From NCBI RefSeq assembly GCF_022682495.2, contig NC_071388.1, positions 82,771,073-82,835,072 on the forward strand: 64,000 bases of DNA, read 5' to 3'. This DNA comes from Desmodus rotundus (lineage: Eukaryota > Chordata > Mammalia > Chiroptera > Phyllostomidae). The translations under genes and the position numbers were made by a program. Of the stretch, positions 10,050-23,013 are shown piece by piece (positions within the stretch are counted from its first letter, which is position 1; every line of letters begins with the position of its first letter). The notes below the pieces were generated by a model. That model made no database searches. It was not told the origin of the DNA and saw only the letters and a list, made by a program, of their open reading frames with translations.

Positions 10050-12120
10050 GTTCTTGTTTTTTAACAACTATTATAAAATGATTGTGTATAATACAGAAAT
10101 ATTCTGTGTACCCTTTATCGGTTTCCCACAATGGTGTCATCCTCAACTCTACAGCATAATATCACTTCCAAGTATTGGCAGTGATACAGGTAGATACAGA
10201 ACATTTTCTTCACCACCAGAATCCTTCACATCGCCCTTTTATAGCAACTTCATTGTTATTTATACCCACTCCCTGCTTATAAAGTGCCAGCCACCACCCT
10301 GTTCTTCTTTCTGTGTTTGTCATTTCAACAATCTCTGTATAAATGGAACTATATATCATGCATCCTTTTAGGACTGGTCCAATTTGTTTCAGGTGTATGA
10401 GTAGTCTATTATTTTTTATTGCTAGAGAGTACCATATTTTTTATTGCTATGGATGTACCATATTTTGTTTAAACATTCATTCAGAGAAAATGATATGGAG
10501 TTTTCTAATTTAGAGCCATTATGGATAAAGCTACTAAAACTCTTTATGTGACCAAAAAATCCAGATTTTTCTGTAAATGAAAGTCTTAAATTCTCTGAGA
10601 TAAATGCCAGTTTATACAAATTGCCGAGTCATGTGGTAGGTTTGTGCTTAAGACATTGTCCAGCTGTTTCCAGGGTGCCTTTGAAATTAACTTTCCTACC
10701 AGCAATATATGAACAATCTAGTTTCTGCACCAGCATTTGATGTTGTCAATGTTTTTATTTTAACCATTCTTAGATGTGTGTGGGGATATCTCTGTGTGTT
10801 TCTAATTTGCATTTTCTAATAAATAATGATGTCAAAGATAATTTCATATGCTTATTTTCAAAATGCATATCTTCGGTGAAATGACTCATTATGTGTTTTG
10901 CACATTTTTATTAGATTTATTTTTTTTTAATTTTTACCATTAAGTTTAGAGTCATACTGTACTCTAGATACTAGACCTGTTTTGAAAATGTTTTTTAAAA
11001 TATTTTTTAGTTTGTAATTTATCTTTACTCCCTCTTCACATGAGCTTTTGTAGTGTAAATTTTTTTGATATTGATAAGGTCCAACTTATCAATTTTTACA
11101 TACATGGATTGTGCTTTTGGTGTCATGCCTAAAAGATCTTTTCTTAGTTCTAGATACTGACAGTTTCGCCTACATTTTTCTATAAATTTGTAATTTTATA
11201 TTTGACATTGAAGTCTCCGATCCATTTTGAGTTACTATTTTTAGTAAGATGTGGAACATAGGTTGAGGTTTGTTTGGTTTTAGCTGGTCATTGGGTGTCC
11301 AGCCTTATATCTTTCCTGTGTGTATGTTAGAATCACATCAGACAATATTATAATTTTGTTTCAACCTTCAAGCATAAGTCAGTAAAAACAATATGAGGAA
11401 GGAAACCTGCTATATTTTATCATATTTTCTTACCATGTTATTGTTTTTTTTCTTGATACTTTAAGGATTTTGATTTTTTTTATTTTCTCTATTGTTTGTT
11501 TAGGTATTATCCTTTAACTGTTCTTCTATGGTAAATCTTATAACAATAGATTTTCTTGGTTTTTCTTCAACTGAGAATACCTTGATTTCTCCTTCATTCC
11601 TGTTGTACACTTTTACCAGATTTAGCTTCCATAGTTGATCATTTTCTTTCAGTGCTTAAAAGCCTTGTGCTACTTCCTTCTAGCCTTCTTTGCTTCTGAT
11701 ATAAAATAGCTACCCTTGAATTGTTTTTCCCTCATAGGTAAAGTGGTTTTCTTCTGCCACCCACCAGTTGCTTTCAAGACTTTTGCTATTTTTAATTTTA
11801 AAAAGTTTGATTATCATATATATTGCCATAAGTTTCTCTACATATATTCAACTTGGATTTTTCTGTGCTTAATCTATAGGCTTATAGTTCTTAACAAGTT
11901 TGTAAAGTTTTTAGCTATTAGATCTTTTGTTACAGTCCCTACTAAGCTTTTTATATTCATTGTTTAAAATTTTCCATTTGATTTTATAATATTTCTATTG
12001 TGGAAAATTTCTATTTCTTTGTGATTTTTACTTGAAACATGGACATTTTTATTTTAATTATGAATGTAATATCTTATTTAAATCTTCTGATTTCTTCTTT
12101 TTCTTTTTTCCCCTGACACT
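10050..12120 (-). mobile_element. Old antisense L1 relic (3' UTR and more distant pieces)
   Basis: Between about 10,050 and 11,300 the sequence reads as the reverse complement of a mammalian L1 3' region: ACCACCCTGTTCTTC near 10,295, TGGATGTACCATATTTTG near 10,449, GATAAATGCCAG near 10,599, and TCCAACTTATCAATTTTTACA near 11,080. From about 11,340 to 12,120 a second, poorly aligned antisense L1 part (ORF1/5' side type) follows. All frames are broken and the subfamily is unresolved. Confidence 0.75.
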
Positions 12121-12276
12121 GCTCCATCACAGAAAGGAAGAGTTGCCTTGGTACCTTCAGATAAAAGTAGAAGTTCATGTTTTCCATTCAGCTTCTGTTG
12201 ACACATGAGGAAAGGCTCCTCATCAATGGGCAGGCATGGGGATTTGAGCTCCCCATATGTTGTCCACTGACTTCAT

Positions 12277-12331
12277 GGTGGGGAAGGAAGAAGGAAAAAG
12301 GGAAGAAGGAAGGAAGAAAGGAAAAGGAAGA
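12277..12331 (+). repeat. GGAA/GAAA polypurine tract
   Basis: About 55 bases of almost pure purine (GGAAGGAAGAAGG units) on the plus strand. Simple-sequence DNA. It also creates a spurious lysine/glutamate-rich reading frame. Confidence 0.85.
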
Positions 12332-12399
12332 ATGGACATTCTGCCCACTAAATGTGCTTTATTCTTTGTCAAGTGCCTCCAAAACCTCTAAAAGGACAT

Positions 12400-12955
12400 G
12401 GTAAATATAGAATGAGAGCTGTATATATAATCTTGAAACTTGCTTTTCTTAGTTGTTTTGAGATTCATCTAAGGCACATAATTTGAGAAAGTACATAACA
12501 GAAAGATGATGTGATATAAATAGTTATACTAGTACTAGCTGTAGGTCACAAAATTTTAGGAAAATGAAGCAAATTTTAATAAGTTGGAAAGGTTATTTAC
12601 TTAGTAAGAGTTAACCCTAGGACTTAGGTTCATTCATTAGATGCTAATTTTCAGCATTTTGCTCTTATTCCATGTCATATTATGAATTAGAAACCAAGGA
12701 CCTTGGGAAGAGAAGAGGTAGTTTGAGTTTGGACAAAGAAGGGAGGAAGGGCAAGGAAATTATAAATTAGGGGCAGGCTCATTGTTCAACAACATTAAAA
12801 CAAATATGTCAACTACAGTTACATTTTATTTATCAATATATTTTTGTATTAATATATTTAAATGCTTAGAAAATATATAAATAATATAAGAACCACCTAC
12901 CTATAATACTATTATTCAAATTAAACACAGCAATTTTAGAAATAAATGTTAAAAA
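12400..12955. other. Unique or unrecognised sequence
   Basis: AT-rich sequence without a recognised repeat or gene. Confidence 0.4.
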
Positions 12956-12959
12956 TCAT

Positions 12960-13560
12960 TTTGAGGGGCATTCTCTACTTTTTCTGATGTTCCACTTTCT
13001 TGAGTGGAATCAAAGATAAGAATACTTTCCAGAGTTTTCTATATATACTTTATTTTGTTACACTTTTCTACATCTGCTTGAATATATAAACCATATATAA
13101 TATAGTTCTAAGAGTTTTTAAATTTTAAATTGTATACAACATATATTGTTCTATATATCATTCTAAATATAGTTTTCCCCTCAAATTATGTTTTTGAGAT
13201 TCATTTATGTATAGATGTACATAAATGAAAATATATAGAGAAATAAATATTTATTCTCTTTAACTGCTCTATTATATGAAAATTCCACTATTTATTCTAC
13301 TAACTGACAATACTCAGAGTATTCATTTTTTTACCATAATAAGTTAACATGTTTTGTAGGTCTTTCTTTTTAACATGAAAATTTTTCTCTTGGATATATG
13401 TAAAAATAAAATTATTGAGCCTAGGTTAAATAGATTTTCAGGATTTTTTCAAAGATATTTTCAAATTCAGTTCCAAAGTAATGTAACAATTTCTGCAAAG
13501 TTTAAAAGTTCTTGGTGAAAGAACAACAATAAAAACAATAATTGGTATCATCTTACTAAA
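12960..13560 (-). mobile_element. Probable antisense L1 3' UTR relic
   Basis: The pattern GAGATTCATTTATGTATAG (about 13,196) followed by CTCTTGGATATATGTAAAAAT (about 13,387) and TGAGCC resembles the L1M 3' UTR in reverse. It is very diverged. Confidence 0.45.
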
Positions 13561-13562
13561 AT

Positions 13563-13745
13563 GTACATAAAATATATTTATTTATTTATTATTTTTTTAA
13601 AAATTTAATTAAACTTTTTAAATTGTTGTTCAATTACAGTTGTCTGCATTTTCTCCCCACCCCTCCACCCCAGCCCAGCCAAACCCACCTCCCTCCCCCA
13701 CCTCCACCCACCCCCTTGGTTTTGTCCATGTGTCCTTTATAGTAG
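13563..13745 (-). mobile_element. 5'-truncated L1 3' end, antisense
   Basis: A T-rich run is followed by TTGTTGTTCAATTACAGTTG (about 13,624) and a C-rich tract (13,660-13,715). This is the reverse complement of the end of a bat L1: G-rich tract, CAACTGTAAT, A tail. The LINE derivative at 1,169-2,978 ends similarly (GGGACAACTGTAAT near 2,934), which supports the assignment. Confidence 0.65.
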
Positions 13746-13779
13746 TATAATTTTTATTAATTCATTTAATTAATATATA

Positions 13780-13905
13780 TTTTTAAACATAATTTTCATT
13801 GATTTCAGAAAGAGAGAGGAAGGGAGAGAAAGAAAAAAATGAAGCCCATAGTCTTGGCGTATTGGATCAATGCTCTAACCAATTAAGCTACCCAGCCAAA
13901 GCCTA
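13780..13905 (-). mobile_element. VES-type tRNA-derived SINE, antisense, degraded
   Basis: The order is reversed: T/A-rich tail, GA-rich body (GAGAGAGGAAGGGAGAGAAAG near 13,811), then a B-box-like and A-box-like end (CCAATTAAGCTACCCAGCC near 13,879). VES SINEs are specific to bats. Confidence 0.65.
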
Positions 13906-15735
13906 CTATGTTTTTTAATTGAATATTTAGTATTCACATTCTCAAATAAGTTCTCATTATTAGCCTATTTTTTTCTATTAATAGGCCTTGTACTGACTTG
14001 CAAACTTTATTTATTTATTTAGAATATTAAGTCTTAGTTCTATAAATTTTAGTTATCTTCTCCTAGGTTGCAAATGGTTTAGGGGAAATTGTATTTCCTG
14101 CTTAAGAAATATTTTTCTAACTCATATTTACCTGACTTAATGTCATAAAAATATTCTTTTCTACATTTTTATAAATTATTTTATTCTAAATGATTTTAAA
14201 ATTATAGAAAAGTTACAAATGTAATTCAGAAAAACTTTCATATGCCCTTCACCCAGATTTATTTCTTGGTCATTCAGTCCCTTCACTACATCCCACCCTC
14301 ATGACCCTACAGACCTTGTACACACATATTTAAAAATAAAAACAAAAAAAACCTTATTTTCTGCCCTGGCCTGATAGCTCAGTTTGTTAAAGCATCATCC
14401 CTATATACCCAGGTTGTAGGTTCCATCCCCGGTCAGGGCACATACAGGAATCAACCAATGAATGCATAACTAAGTAAACAACAAATCAACGTTTCTCTCC
14501 CTCTATCTGAAAAAAAAATCAATAAATGTACCACTTTATTGCCAAATCTTCTAAAGTTTGCACTATTTGTCACTTTACACAAAGCCTTGCCAATGAGACT
14601 TGTCAGGCTTTTCAATTTTTAGTAATCTGAGGGTTAAAAAATGATATAACAATGCAGTTTCAATCTTCTTAGTTTGAGTAATATAGAATATCTTTTCATA
14701 TTTTTAAAGGTCATTTATCTTTTGTGAAGTTTCTATTGATGTTTTCTACAAAATTTTTGTAGAAACATAGTTCTTTTTCTTTCTCAACTTAAAAGTTCTC
14801 ATTTTATTATTATTAATATTGGACCTTTATTTGTAATACATATCACAAGTATTTTCTACATTTTTTGCCTTGTTTTTCTTTCTGTCATGCAAAAATGTTT
14901 AATATTATAATCAAATTTATTATTATTTTATTGGATATGAATTTTTAGTTACATATGAAGAGGTTTACTTGATAGCTGTTCTTTGAAAAAATTACTATTT
15001 TTTTTCTAATCTTAATGTTTTTTCTTTTGCATTTAGATCACTGTATCAAAATGGAAATTATTGACTTCATCACATATATTCCATTTTAACTTTCCTGTTA
15101 TATTTGTTTTAATATAGAGTTTTAATTTGTTTTAATATAGAATGCATTCATTCCTATATTCCCAAAATTTTAATTAATAACATGAATTATACTAAGTTGA
15201 AAACATTTTGCCTTTATGAAGATAATTTTTCCTGAGAATATTAATATAATATACTGTATTAAAATATTTCACATTATTAAATTACATTTGAATTTATCAT
15301 ATAAATCCACTTTGTCATGTTATTCAATTTTTTTAAATGTGATATTAAAATCTGTTTGCTATTTTCTTTAGATTTTTTCCATCAATATTTTTGCATAGTA
15401 TTGTTATTTTTCGTGCTATCTTTACCATCTTTAAGTATGAATTTTATACTTAACATCATTTGGGAAACTTATTTTATTTTCTTGAAAATAATTCATGTAG
15501 TATTAACACTACCTGTAAGAAGGATTAGCTATATTGGTTTGTAAACCCATAAATGAATGTGTGTGTATTTATCACCACTGAGGTCAATTTTTGTCAATTT
15601 TATCTTTCTATGAAAAAATCCATGCCATATAAATTTTATATGTATTTTGAAGAAAAGTGTAAAACTATGTTATGATTTATTTTTAAATTTCTATTTTGGA
15701 CAATTTGCAGTTTATTCTCTATTTCTGAGTTTTTC
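13906..15735 (-). mobile_element. Patchwork of antisense L1 relics
   Basis: Segments such as ACTTTCATATGCCCTTCACCCAG (about 14,235) and TGAGTAATATAGAATATCTTTTC (about 14,675) match the reversed L1 3' region in order, interrupted by the SINE at 14,361-14,525. Between about 14,800 and 15,735 the match is weak and AT-rich, and part may be unique sequence. Confidence 0.45.
14361..14525 (+). mobile_element. VES-type SINE, sense
   Basis: A tRNA-related head CTGCCCTGGCCTGATAGCTCAG (with an A box) is followed by a B-box-like GGTTCCATCCC at 14,419-14,429, then GGTCAGGGCACATAC, a CTCTCCCTCTATCTG pyrimidine tract and an A-rich AAATCAATAAATG tail. This is a bat-specific SINE transcribed by RNA polymerase III and mobilised by L1. 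It has several mutations and is not a functional tRNA gene. Confidence 0.88.
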
Positions 15736-15737
15736 CT

Positions 15738-16090
15738 TTTCCTTTGTTACATGATAACTGATGTACAACTTTCTATCAGTTTTAAGTATACAAGATTATG
15801 ATTCCATATATGTGTATATTGTAAAATGATCACCAGCCTAAGTCTAGCTAACATCCATCACTACACACAGTTACACACAAAATAGTTTATTTTCTTCTAC
15901 TGAGAATTTTTAAGATCTATTCTCTTCGTAACTTTAAAATATGCAATACAGTATTGTTAACTACAGTTATCAGGACTGATTCATCTGACAACCAGAAGTT
16001 GGTACCTTATGATTACCTTCACTAATTTTGCCACATCCATCTTACACTTCATCAACTTGATCAGCTTTCACTGTATTTCTGTTTCGTCCA
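15738..16090 (-). mobile_element. Antisense L1 3' UTR relic
   Basis: Ordered matches to the reversed mammalian L1 3' UTR are recognisable: AAAATGATCACCAGCCTAAGTCTAG near 15,823, TTTAAGATCTATTCTCTTCG near 15,909, AATATGCAATACAGTATTG near 15,938. The tail lies towards lower coordinates. Confidence 0.75.
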
Positions 16091-16539
16091 TTTTTTTCAG
16101 AATTTTTTTTTTTTTTAGTTTTTTTCATAGTTTTTAGTTTGTCTTTTTTTTTGTTTTCATTTTTTTCAAATGTTTGAGCATATTGAATTTAGTTGAAATG
16201 TTGCATTTTCATTTTTTTCTGCTTTTAGGTGGCTTTGGGGAGACAGGAATTTCCATCGATTAAAATATCTGAATTGCATTTACTCTTTTTTCTTAAAATA
16301 GTTTCTTATGGTATTCACTTATTTCTTTTATGAGGTATTTCTCTGGCTCTCTTACAGTTCAAGGTTATCCTCTCTGTTATACTAGGATACCATGGAGTTG
16401 GAAATTTGATTGGTATGTGGCATTGTCCAAAAGCTGTGTTTATAAAAATAACATTATGTAGACTGTAAAATAAAGATTACAATGATTCCTAATGGCATTT
16501 TGATTGACAGTCCCATATTTGTTTTTATTATTTCAACTT

Positions 16540-16736
16540 TTATGTTTTTGTTTTTAGAAAGAAAGAAGGGATGAGAGAGAGAGAAAGACAGAGAGAGATA
16601 AACACAAATTAGTTGTTCAATTATTCATGCATTCATTGCATTCATTGTATAATTGTATGTGCCCTGCCTGGGGATCAAACCAGCAACCTTGGCCTATTGG
16701 GAAAATACTCTAATCAACTGAGCTGTGCAGCCAGGA
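16540..16736 (-). mobile_element. VES-type SINE, antisense
   Basis: A GA-rich body (AGAGAGAGAGAAAGACAG near 16,573) is followed by GCCCTGCCTGGGGATCAAACCAGCAACC (reversed B box, about 16,661-16,688) and CAACTGAGCTGTGCAGCCAGG (reversed A box, 16,715-16,735). Diverged copy. Confidence 0.85.
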
Positions 16737-16889
16737 TCTCAACTATTGTTTATATTTAATTGTTGGAGTGTTTCTGAAAAAGTTAAAGAACCCTCTGAAA
16801 GGTGGTAGTTCCACTTGCTTTATCCTGTGTACCATGTGTGCTGAGGCTCTATAATGAAGTGGAACATGTATGTGCATGTATGTGTGTGG

Positions 16890-16970
16890 AAAGAAAGAGA
16901 GAGAGAGAGAAGAGACAGAGAAGAAAAAGACAGACACACATATGGGACCAAAGAGAGAGAGAGAGAGGAT
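16890..16970 (+). repeat. GA/CA microsatellite
   Basis: Two blocks of GAGAGAGA (16,897-16,910 and 16,952-16,966) lie around a GACAGACACACA stretch. Open frames here simply translate the repeat. Confidence 0.85.
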
Positions 16971-19645
16971 TATATGATTTGGAGATTCTCTGCATTGTTT
17001 AGTAAAAGCCGGTGTGGTTCACAATCTCCCATTCTCTTTAGTTAGCTATCAAATGGAAACATTCTATAGAAAGGGACAGTGTCAAAGTCTGGGTCTCCCT
17101 CAGTTTATACCAAGACATGGTGTTTCCAGGTCTGCCCTGGCAGATGCTTGCTTCTTTATGAGATGACAAGGAGACAAGAAAGTATGTACTCCTTACTCCT
17201 CTTTGTATGTCCCATGCACTGAAGCACACTAGCTAATGTATGAGTCTTTCTCTGACAGTTTGATCACTATGGAGTTAACTCAGCTCTCTTGGTGCCAGTC
17301 TACATGGAAGTTATTCTCCCCTGTTGTGCACGCAGCTGACCTGGAGTGCCAATTACTATGTGCCTGTTATGTGACTCTATAAGGGTCACAGATAATCCTT
17401 ACTGGTTAGGTCACTAGGTCAAGTTAGTAGAGCCAATGTGGGAATGGGATCAAGATAAAAACTTTCAACAAAATATTATTGAAAATCATCTTGCTAGCTT
17501 GTGCAGAACTGGTGGGAACATGTCATACTTCTATATCCTGTAAAAACTTTTAAAAAAGATTTACAATAATGATCAAATGGCCTTGATTTCTAATTGCTGA
17601 GCATAGTTAAATATAGATTGGACAGCTATTAATTGAAGAAAATTTATGCTGATCAGCATTAACAGCTTTCAGCAAAATGATTTTTCACATGTTGAACTGT
17701 GATTTATCTTCACATACATCGTCAAAAAAACTTTGTTAAAATACGTACATAGAGAGCCATGTTCAATACACTTCAATGAAAAATGATTTTTAAGAGCTTG
17801 GAATCAATGGAGTTTAAGAATGAAAAAGTTGTTGCTGAGTATAACTGAATTTTATCTGTTATTTGTAGCAAACCCATAAAGGCTTTTTAAGATGAATGTA
17901 TATTATGAATTAAGTCACTACACTAATCTTTCAAATGTATGGAATTTGTAATTTTTTAAATTGCAGTAAAATATTTAAAATCATGAATATTTCTATGACA
18001 TCTTTATTCCTAGATACATTTACTGTGGAAATATTTATTGTTGAACATGTATGTTTAAAGTATTGGTGACTCACTCAGAGAATTTTAACCTAAGTTTAAA
18101 AGTTCTTGAAAGGTGCCTGGAGCCTTTCTGTAAAATTAAGGATGCAGGTTTCTATTTTTCATTATATTTCTTTTTATCCCTGCTTCCTTAAACAATACAT
18201 AATGAAGGCATACGTGGCCAGACTCTGTAAGAGAGCTTTTCTTTCTTCTCTCCACAGCAGGAGTAATCAAGAAATGCTGTTTTAAAAAAGCCCAATAACT
18301 TTTGCACTTGAATCGGGACACTCAGAAATGACACACACTCACCAAGTTTTCTCATGTCTCGGGGAAGGTTAAATTTTGATCCTCAGTCAGGGAGGCATTA
18401 AGCACAGAGCAGCGCCATGGGCAAGGCAAAAATAGCTGTTATGTGGGAGCTGTTAGAATGGCAGTAGATTGCTATCTAGGGATCTTCGCCCTTTGCTGTG
18501 TTTCCTCTCACACTGTGCAGGAAATGCCAGGAAGAGATATGTTCGTTGAAATACAAAAGAAGATACACTTTTCTCACAATTAAAAGCAAAGAAAATCAAT
18601 CAATTCTTTAAAATCCCCTTGGAAAGCTCAAAGACAACATCAACTTTCAGAATGTTCCATCAGAACTGTCCCATACCTCCCCCGAGTTTCTTCTAGAATA
18701 AGTGCACTAAGAATACAAGTTCTTGGCCTCTACAAGTTGAAGGATTTCCTTGTTCACTGATGATGAAGATAAAAGTGCCTATTTCATACATGCTCTATCT
18801 CTTATTGTTCATATATTGTGATTTTGGAATGGTTGAATTGTATCGTAAAATTGTATTGGATAACATTTTTCAGGACCATGATGTGCAAATGTGGATGCTG
18901 TTAAAGAACAAAATAGGAGCTGTTAGTCATTACATTTAGAACAGTAGTAAACTGGACCTTTTCTGGGAAAACCAGGGTATATGGTCATCCTAACCATAAG
19001 GGAATGATTTAGATATGTGGTATGTTAACCTAGAATAATTAAGCCTCAACAGTGTCTGTCAAGTCTGCCCAGTACATCAGTTTAGAATCAGCAAGGATTC
19101 TCAGGATTCTCTAACAAATTATTGGAATTGGGTGAAGCAAAGCTGAGGGTTTAACATTTTACTTTGAAAAGAGGTTGCATCCAGTAGCTGACATTTAAGC
19201 TTGCATAAAACAAGGTATTCAATTGGTTGTAAATCTGATTGAAAATAGACTATCAACTAGTACTTTAATAAGAAATCTGAAATGAAAGCAGGGAGTCTTA
19301 GCTTCTAGTCATATTTGAACTCTTATTTTCAATGTAGAACTTGAAAATTCATTTTTTTGTAGTTAAAGATATTTATTTGAAAAAAATGAAGGTTTCAATA
19401 TGTCACCTTTGAAATTCCTTTCTGATGGTAATATTTTGTGATTTCTACTAACTATACTTTTCTGCGTGAAAAAGATCTTAAGAGACACTCGATCTTCTGA
19501 GACATGTGGAACTTATGGAGAAGGATCGCAGGCAGAGTTAAAAATGGAAGTTCAAGGTATTATGGGACCCTTTATATTCTGCCTTTGCATCATTTCACTC
19601 TTCAGTTCAGGCATACTGAGCTACTTGAAATTCTCAGCACACTCC
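16971..19645. other. Unique sequence, no gene recognised
   Basis: No repeat family or convincing exon was recognised over 2.7 kb. The segment 18,340-18,560 is somewhat richer in G+C than its surroundings and may merit a conservation check. Confidence 0.4.
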
Positions 19646-19649
19646 CTAT

Positions 19650-19930
19650 TTCTTCATGCAACCTGTTTCCTGTGCTAAGAATGTTCTCAGTTTTTTATTT
19701 CCTTCAACTTTAGCTATATTTAATTCCCATTCATTCTTCAAACATTGATCCTCTAATCTCAGTTTGAGCTCTTTCACTACAATATCATAGCACTCTGGAC
19801 ATAGCTCCATCACAACACTGTTCACACACTGTTATAATTGTTCACTCATTTTACTTCCACACTGAAGTCTGAGCTACATGTCACTTCCACCTCTGCATTT
19901 TGAGCAACTAACCTAGTGCTTATCAAATGA
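19650..19930 (+). mobile_element. Possible L2 relic
   Basis: CACTACAATATCATAGCACTC (19,774-19,794) and a TGTTCACTCATTTTACTTCC stretch resemble the L2 3' region order. Very diverged and tentative. Confidence 0.35.
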
Positions 19931-20835
19931 AATGTGTTCCATAAATCATCAACAGAATTTTAAAGAAACAATTATTTCTCCTTATATAATAAATGAATAT
20001 GTAATAATAGAAACACTTATTTCTGTAGATGCCTGGCTAAGATATTTATCACATGTTATTATATGTAAATCACCTGTATGTATTATAGGTGAAAGTAAGT
20101 TGAGTTTGTACGAAAATCCTTGGGATTTATACCTTTGGAACTCTTGCAAAGAGAACACACCATAAAGGCAAAAATGTGCTTATGATGACAAAGACACGGT
20201 GTTAGGAAGAATAATTTAGAGACTAAACTGACCTGGCTTCCAAAACAGGTCTACTGTACACTAAATTTTGCCCTATAATGTTTTTGAGGTGTTTCATAGA
20301 ATAAAAAAATAATTTATTTCATTTTTTGATGTGCCTTCATAGCCTCTAAATAAGCATTCCATTTACTTTATCACTTTTTATAATTCTCATACTTCTTCTC
20401 TAGCATATATACTTTCATTTACACATGTAAACTAATTTTAGGTAGGCTTAACAAACTCTTTGTAAATAATATTAAACACGCTAAAATATTATCTATCTCT
20501 AATATTCCTGTTCACAAAGTCATATGGAAATCAACATCCTCCTAGTAATTAAGCCTCAGAGATATCAATTATTTCTTTTTTAACTTACCCTCTTCCAAAC
20601 CATTGATCTTTAGTCATTTGCCATAGTTGAAGAATTGTGAATTTATAATATAACTCAAAACTGTCCGTTTCTCCCCCACTGCTTCTGACTTTATGAATTA
20701 TACATTAGTTAGTCAATGTTTTCCTGATATCACTGATATCAAATATTATCTTTTTAATAACTATGAACACTACTGTCAGATTACTTATCTTAAAATATTA
20801 TTTTAGTACACTGAAAGTATCCTAAAGTAGAATAA
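19931..20835. other. Unique or unrecognised sequence
   Basis: AT-rich, with no feature recognised. Confidence 0.4.
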
Positions 20836-20839
20836 TAAC

Positions 20840-21110
20840 CTAATACCTACAAAATATACTCCAAATTCAATAATCTAGCCTTTTAAAGACCTTTCAAAAT
20901 CTTGCCCCAACTTTGTTTCAAGTTTTACCCTGTTGCGCAACATAAATTCCCCTCTCTACAAGAATTACTGACCTCAAATTGTAATTTGGAGATATTTACC
21001 ACTGTTTTAATTCTTACCACAGATTTTCTCATACCTCTTTAGCTCTCTAAACTTTCTTCTTTCCTCTAAAATTGTCATTAATGTTATGTCAGTATGTAAA
21101 CTGAGATACT
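20840..21110 (+). mobile_element. Possible L2 relic
   Basis: AAAGACCTTTCAAAATCTTGCCCC (about 20,886-20,908) resembles the L2 segment where CCTACAAGGCCCTACATGATCTGG is expected, with a Y-rich stretch following. Weak. Confidence 0.35.
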
Positions 21111-22069
21111 TATCATTTACCCCCACTGGTCATTCATCAAAAGTCACTAGTAGAAGAGCAGTGTTTGGCTCTCAGCCACACAATGAAATTAAACTGAACA
21201 CTCATCTCCTCTGAGCTGATTTTTTTCATTTTAATATAAATAATGACTAATATCTCTTACCTTGATCAACTGTGAGTTTGTATTACTATTCAACAACTAT
21301 TTTCTTCTTCTCTCTTTAATTACTGAGAGGACTACATTTCCTCACTATATGAACTTTATGCTGGGCCAACTAACTTGTTTCAGCAAAGGAGATAGAAAAA
21401 GATAAAAATAACAGTTCCAATATCCACTGCCTTTCTTGCCTTCTTGCAATCCATCTTAACGAGGGTTTGTAACTAGTTCAGGTAGTTACTACTCTTTACC
21501 TTAGTCTCCAGAGTGAACTTAACACATACACTGCACTTAAACCCAACCTAGCCAAGCTCAGCTGGATCAAGAATAATCCCAGACCATCCACTGACCTGGG
21601 TGAGTAGAGCTGAAGGAATACCCACCAGATCCCTGTGCTGAGTTATTCTCCACATTGCAGAAGACGTCTTTCTCAGGCAGAGCTCTCTCCTACAAATGGC
21701 ATCAGCTTGAGGGGAAGCATTAGATCCACCCACAGAAAAACTTCTCACCTTATCTGGTGGAACTTAAGTCAAGCTACTATATACAGCTGGAGGCTATCTA
21801 GTGGTTAAGTTTAATAGCAAAGGCAGATTTCTGGGAGCTCTGAGACTTTAGTTGACCTTCCTCAGAGCCAGTGCTAGATAAAGCCAGCTTTGGTGCACAG
21901 CCTGATTCTTTCTGCACACACACCAAAGCCCAGCAGAAAGAGTCACAAACTGTAGATCACTGATAGCTCCAGACAAGTTGCCCAGTGCCAGTCACAGGCA
22001 GAGTATGACATAGGCCTAAAACAGAATCTTTGCAGATCTACCTAATACATAGAAACAAATATAAAGGAG

Positions 22070-22925
22070 TGGTGAAAATGGGAAGACAAAGAAACAGGCC
22101 TCAAACAAAAGAAAAATAGAATACTCCAGAAGAAGAACTAAATGAAATTTAGTTAGCAATTTATCAGCTATAGAGTTTAGAGTAATGATTATAAGAATTC
22201 TCAACAGAATGAAAAAGACATAGAAACCATAAAAAAGACCAGTCAGAAATAAATAATGCAATATCTGAAATAAATAATACACTAGAAGGAATAAACAGTA
22301 GGTTAGATGAAGCAGAGGATTGAATAAGTGATTTGGAAGACAAAGTAGAAAAAAACACCAAAGTAGTACAGCAAAATGTTTAAACAAATTAAAAAATGAA
22401 GAGAACTTAAGAAATATTTTGGAAATCATGAAGCATAACAACATTTGCATCATGGGGATACCAGAAGAAGAGAACAAGCAAGAGATAGGGAATCTATTTG
22501 AAAAAATAATGACCAAAACTTCCCTAATCTGATGAAGGACAAAGGCACACAAGTACAAGAAGCACAGAGAGTCCTGAACAAGATGGATCCAAAGATGCTT
22601 ACACATCATAATAGAAATGGCAAAGTTTAAAGACAAGGTGAGAACCCTAAAGCCATAGACAAAAGCAGTTAGTTAACTACAAGGGTGCTCCAATTAGACT
22701 TATTGATTTTTCAACAAAAACATATCAGGCCAGAAAGTATTAGCATGAAATATTCAAGATGATGAAAAGCAAGGACCTACAACCAAGGCTACTTTACCTA
22801 GCAAGGATATCATTTAATATTGAAAGAACTTCCCAGAGAAGTAAAAGCTAAAGGAGTTTATTAACACAAAACCAGTACTGCAACAAATATTAAAGGGCTT
22901 GCTAAGAAGAAGAGGAAGAAAAAGA
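22070..22925 (+). pseudogene. L1 ORF1 pseudogene
   Basis: The ORF1 order is preserved although the frame is broken many times: a GA-rich coiled-coil region, then a stretch reading IMGIPEEENKQEIGN (about 22,450-22,500) corresponding to RRM strand 1, then FNIERTSQR-like C-terminal sequence near 22,812. It once encoded the RNA-binding chaperone of the L1 particle. Stop codons (for example TGAATAAGTG near 22,320) and frameshifts make it non-functional. The apparent 206-codon open frame on the opposite strand over this interval is a by-product of A-rich L1 sense sequence. Confidence 0.8.
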
Positions 22926-23013
22926 AATAGAAAAAAAGAGGAAAATAGTTTTAAAATAAATGGGAAGAAATATGTATCTATCAATAATCATCTTAAATGC
23001 AAATGGTTTAAAT

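Noticed and set aside
14361..14525. tRNA gene candidate
   Set aside because: The head is tRNA-like, but it is a VES SINE with degraded boxes, an A-rich tail and no cloverleaf with an anticodon arm that holds.
16802..17045. Two overlapping 60-codon frames rich in R/E
   Set aside because: They translate the GA microsatellite at 16,890-16,970.
22016..22636. 206-codon open frame on the minus strand, hydrophobic
   Set aside because: It lies antisense to the A-rich ORF1 of an L1. Reading the complement of K/E/N codons yields F/L/I-rich pseudo-membrane protein sequence. It has no independent support.
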